DNA of 64,000 nt from Litoribacter populi (GTDB lineage: Bacteria; Bacteroidota; Bacteroidia; Cytophagales; Cyclobacteriaceae). The notes beneath the pieces are model-generated. The model saw only the letters and a list, made by a program, of their open reading frames with translations. It was not told where the DNA came from and searched no databases. The translations under genes were made by a program, and so were the position numbers. Every line of letters starts with the position of its first letter. Positions within the stretch are counted from its first letter, which is position 1. Positions 61,194 to 64,000 of this stretch are shown here, in pieces. Location of the stretch: the NCBI RefSeq assembly GCF_007483685.1, contig NZ_VMKN01000002.1:273452-337451 (forward strand). The letters are read 5' to 3'.

Positions 61194-62084
61194 TTATTGG
61201 TCGTAACCAAATCTTCTTAATTTGTTTTTATTTTTCCTCCAGTTCTCCTCCACTTTCACGTGGGTTTCCAGGAAAACTTTCTTGCCGAAGAACTTTTCGA
61301 GTTCCTCCCTTGCCTGTATGCCGACACGTTTTAGAGCGCTGCCTTTGTCACCGATGATGATGCCTTTCTGGCTGTTTCTTTCCACGTAGATTTCGGCACG
61401 TATGCGGATGATTTTATCTTCTTCGAAGAAATCCGCTATTGACACTTCCGTGCTGTAAGGGATTTCCTTTTTGTAGTTGGTAAAAATCTTCTCCCGGATA
61501 ATCTCAGAAGCGAAGAAACGTTCCGGACGGTCGGTAAGTTCCTCTTTATCATAGAAGGGTGCATGCTCGGGCAACCTGACTAGGATTTCATCAAGCACCT
61601 TTTGGATGTTGAAGTTTTCTGTCGCCGAGATTGGTATGACAAGTTCATGCTTGACCTTTTCGGTCCAGTAAGCGGTCACCGTATCCAGTTGCTCTTCTTT
61701 GTTGAGGTCGATCTTGTTGATCACCAACAGCACCGGCACGCCAGAATTGTTGATTTTCTCTATAATCTCCTCTATTTCCTCCTCATTCTCATAAAGATCG
61801 GTCACAAACACAATCACATCGGCATCCTCCAGCGACATGTTGACGAAGCTCATCATACTTTTGTGCAACTCGTACTTGGGCTTCAACATGCCTGGGGTGT
61901 CGGAAAACACGATCTGGTAATTGTCATCGTTCATGATACCCAGGATGCGATGGCGGGTAGTCTGCGCCTTGGAGGAAATAATGGAGAGCCTCTCCCCCAC
62001 CAGGGCATTCATGAGCGTGGATTTCCCCACATTGGGTTTCCCTACGATGTTTACAAATCCGGCTTTATGAGAAATTTCGGTCAT
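61194..62084 (-). CDS. era: Ribosome assembly GTPase Era
   Basis: A protein of 296 residues from the ATG at 62084 (MTEISHKAG); an alternative ATG lies six codons upstream. G1 GKPNVGKST, G3 DTPGML, G4 NKID, followed by the KH domain with VERNSQKGIIIGDKGSALKRVG, split here as RNSQKGIIIGDKGSALKR. It binds the 3' end of 16S rRNA for 30S maturation. der follows 15 bases downstream. Confidence 0.96.
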   Translation of the reverse strand: MTEISHKAGFVNIVGKPNVGKSTLMNALVGERLSIISSKAQTTRHRILGIMNDDNYQIVFSDTPGMLKPKYELHKSMMSFVNMSLEDADVIVFVTDLYENEEEIEEIIEKINNSGVPVLLVINKIDLNKEEQLDTVTAYWTEKVKHELVIPISATENFNIQKVLDEILVRLPEHAPFYDKEELTDRPERFFASEIIREKIFTNYKKEIPYSTEVSIADFFEEDKIIRIRAEIYVERNSQKGIIIGDKGSALKRVGIQAREELEKFFGKKVFLETHVKVEENWRKNKNKLRRFGYDQ

Positions 62085-62206
62085 TACGGCAATTTTTTCC
62101 ACAAAGATACTCTAAAATTCTCAATCTTTGGAATTTAATACCGTTTCCCTCAATGCCCGATTGCGAAATCAGAAGAAAAATAAGGTGGGGAGAGAAAGGA
62201 AATAGG

Positions 62207-62884
62207 TCACAAAGAAAAAAAGGGACACAGAGTTTCGCGGAGTTCAAAAAAAAGAGGATACACACTATCTGACACATCGTACATTTGGCTACGAGGGTTT
62301 TTGTAGGTGAAAAACGTGTAAACATGCAGGTTGCCCCTATGCCGGTCAGGCCGATCTACTGTTAATTCCACTTGTCCTTTTACCCTTGACTTACTTTCAA
62401 GCACAAAAAAAGCCGCTTGATTAGCCACATCATAAAGAAGCACTGATACCTTATCCCTTCTTTTGGCAAAGCCCATTCCAGAGTTGTCCTCCCACTCAAC
62501 CAGAACAGTGTCATCATTTTTCCAACTTGCTTGTCCCGTGTCCATTCCTGCGAGGCTTCCCGTACTGATTTTAAGCAAAGCTGGGTCGGGAGACCTTTGT
62601 CCATCCCTAAAACCACCTTTTAGAACCTTGCCTAAAGCAATTTTCATAGGAGTCTGCATACCATCTTTGAAATTGACGTACCCAAGCTGCAATACTTTTT
62701 TAATTGGCTTAATAAAATGCTGGGCATTTCTAAACCTTCCCCAAACCTCGAGCTGAAGGCTGCTTGGTTTGGAGTGATCCGGAATAAAATGAGCCCTTAC
62801 AAAGGTTTTATTGCCCACCGTATAATACACGTCATTGCCTTTTTTCCCTCTAAGGCCTTGATTAAATATAGAAGCTCTAGCCAT
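62207..62884 (-). CDS. DUF6266-like hypothetical protein
   Basis: A 225-residue protein from the ATG at 62884 (MARASIFNQGLRGKKGNDVYY), a start typical of Bacteroidota proteins of the DUF6266 type. Two beta-rich halves follow, with SRVKGQVELTVDRPDR near residue 172. The last 20 residues (SDSVYPLFFELRETLCPFFS) look unlike the rest and are encoded by a dispersed intergenic repeat with GTTTCGCGGAGTTC, so the original C-terminus may have been overwritten or the reading frame has run on. No function known. Confidence 0.68.
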   Translation of the reverse strand: MARASIFNQGLRGKKGNDVYYTVGNKTFVRAHFIPDHSKPSSLQLEVWGRFRNAQHFIKPIKKVLQLGYVNFKDGMQTPMKIALGKVLKGGFRDGQRSPDPALLKISTGSLAGMDTGQASWKNDDTVLVEWEDNSGMGFAKRRDKVSVLLYDVANQAAFFVLESKSRVKGQVELTVDRPDRHRGNLHVYTFFTYKNPRSQMYDVSDSVYPLFFELRETLCPFFSL

Positions 62885-63345
62885 TTTTTTAAATAGTTTA
62901 AGATAAAACATACACCCACTATTTCCACCGGCGGGGCTTTACCAGACAAACCTCATCAATTGATAGCCAGTTGGGTACTGCTTAACTAACCTCCCCAATC
63001 AAATTGCCCTAAGGTTAATACAAAAAATACATCCCTACAAACGAACACGTATATATGAGCACTTTTTGCACATTTTGACCCTTTATGCGCTCTGGATTTC
63101 ACAGGTCTCTATCAAGTGTGTATCAGGAGAGGCTCTGGTAAGCATCTGGTTTCCGAGGAACTCTGTGGGTTCTTTATGATAGGAGAAAAAGGAAGCTCTA
63201 TGGTAATTTAGTAAATAGGGTGCATAAGGAAATTAAAATTACGAGGGCGAAAAACTCCAAAAAAGTATGTGGGGTTAAGGAACTGACAGTCAATTTCAAG
63301 GCCCAATAAAGGTATTCTGTTCCATATTTTTTTATTGCCCATCTA

Positions 63346-63375
63346 TTGACTTCTCAAAAAATCCCCTTACATTTG
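63346..63375 (+). promoter_or_regulatory. Promoter upstream of initiator tRNA
   Basis: TTG at 63346-63348, a 19-base gap and TACATTTG at 63368-63375. The tRNA starts about 90 bases downstream, which leaves a long leader. The 555 bases between the DUF6266-like gene and this tRNA hold no other gene I can support. Confidence 0.7.
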
Positions 63376-63466
63376 TATCACATTAAAGCAAAGGGGAAAC
63401 GCAAAAGGCAAAAAAACTCCAGTTTTAATGAACCAAAACAGCGACAAATTAATTGTTAAGATATAT

Positions 63467-63539
<73 letters not shown>

Positions 63540-63542
63540 CTC

Positions 63543-63570
63543 AGCCAAGCAGAAATGCTTGGCTTTTTTT
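63543..63570 (+). terminator. Terminator of initiator tRNA
   Basis: A perfect 9-bp stem (63543-63551 with 63556-63564) with GAAA loop and a run of T. The remaining bases 63571-64000 show no gene; a fragment identical to the anticodon arm (TCGGGCTCATA) recurs at 63586-63596. Confidence 0.93.
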
Positions 63571-64000
63571 ATGCTCTTTCAGTTCATCGGGCTCATATCC
63601 CTACCTACCGTAGGAAGGCGCCGCGGCGGACACTGATCTTAAACGAAGTAGCACTTATCCCGTGTTTATCCCGTGTTCAACGCGTCATCAACCCGCAATC
63701 CAGCTCCATTAAATCTGTATCGCACTCCTCGATTTCCCTGGGTTGCAAGGAATGCTTTTCTACATCCTAAAGTTTAATCCATAGAGATTTCTGACAACCT
63801 CCAACCCGAAGGATACCCTGTTTCCGTTGATAATCCCGCACCAGCCCAAAGCACCAATTTGCCTCGCATAGCTAATTATAGTATTTTTTCAAAAAAAGTG
63901 TTTCTTGATCTTCCGTATATCATTAATTACACTTCAATTTATTAGATTTTTGGAATAAAAAGCATTACTCCTCCTATTCGGACTCATTGATCTGGTCAAT

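Overview
The window reads as a chromosomal segment of a Bacteroidota bacterium, most likely of the order Cytophagales (Cyclobacteriaceae/Algoriphagus-like). The evidence is a SusC/SusD pair, promoters with the TAnnTTTG -7 box instead of the sigma70 box, almost no Shine-Dalgarno sequences (several genes start in the context ACCTATG), bacillithiol synthesis (BshA), NqrF, and Bacteroidota-restricted families (DUF4221-, DUF4301-, DUF4834- and DUF6266-like). The genus is inference. The content is mostly housekeeping. I see no prophage, transposase, CRISPR array or rRNA operon.

Layout. 1-2.5 kb: MacB-like ABC exporter operon on the minus strand, cut at the window edge. 2.6-5.6 kb: DEAD-box helicase, divergent dihydroorotase, tRNA-His. 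5.9-10.4 kb: glycogen-type cluster (debranching enzyme, glycosyltransferase, GH57 amylase), followed by a SusC/SusD pair and a secreted RidA-like lipoprotein. 15.7-26.1 kb: ClpB, an App1-type phosphatase, RlmN, two tandem rhomboid proteases and MutL. 26.3-32.3 kb: GH3/serine hydrolase fusion, BshA, a fatty acid hydroxylase and an NAD-binding protein. 32.5-38.9 kb: 2-oxoglutarate dehydrogenase genes sucA, sucB and lpdA, with a four-helix-bundle gene inserted between sucB and lpdA. 39-50 kb: outer-membrane and secreted proteins, a DUF4301-like protein, a peptide deformylase-like protein, CarB without its allosteric domain, a lipoprotein metalloprotease and CstA. 50.2-57 kb: MscS channel, AccD, NqrF, a degenerate arginase-family protein, a cytochrome b5-like protein, a GlcNAc kinase-like protein and MurQ. 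57.2-64 kb: a Cys-rich secreted peptide with a DUF4221-like lipoprotein, SprT-like protein, a Glu-rich lipoprotein, Der, Era, a DUF6266-like protein and initiator tRNA-Met.

How the genes work together. SucA, SucB and LpdA form the 2-oxoglutarate dehydrogenase complex. The GH3 fusion, the GlcNAc kinase-like protein and MurQ fit cell-wall amino-sugar recycling. PyrC and CarB serve pyrimidine synthesis, Era, Der and RlmN ribosome maturation, and AccD fatty acid synthesis.

The most unusual signal is a set of intergenic arrays built from 7-bp units. One family (unit GTACNAA) flanks the four-helix-bundle gene as inverted arms inside the sucB-lpdA interval and recurs without a gene at two other sites. 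A second family (unit close to GRTGWCS) occurs at four sites. The bundle gene with its arms looks like an intervening-sequence element placed in an mRNA rather than in 23S rRNA. A second candidate system is the six-cysteine secreted peptide encoded directly upstream of a DUF4221-like lipoprotein.
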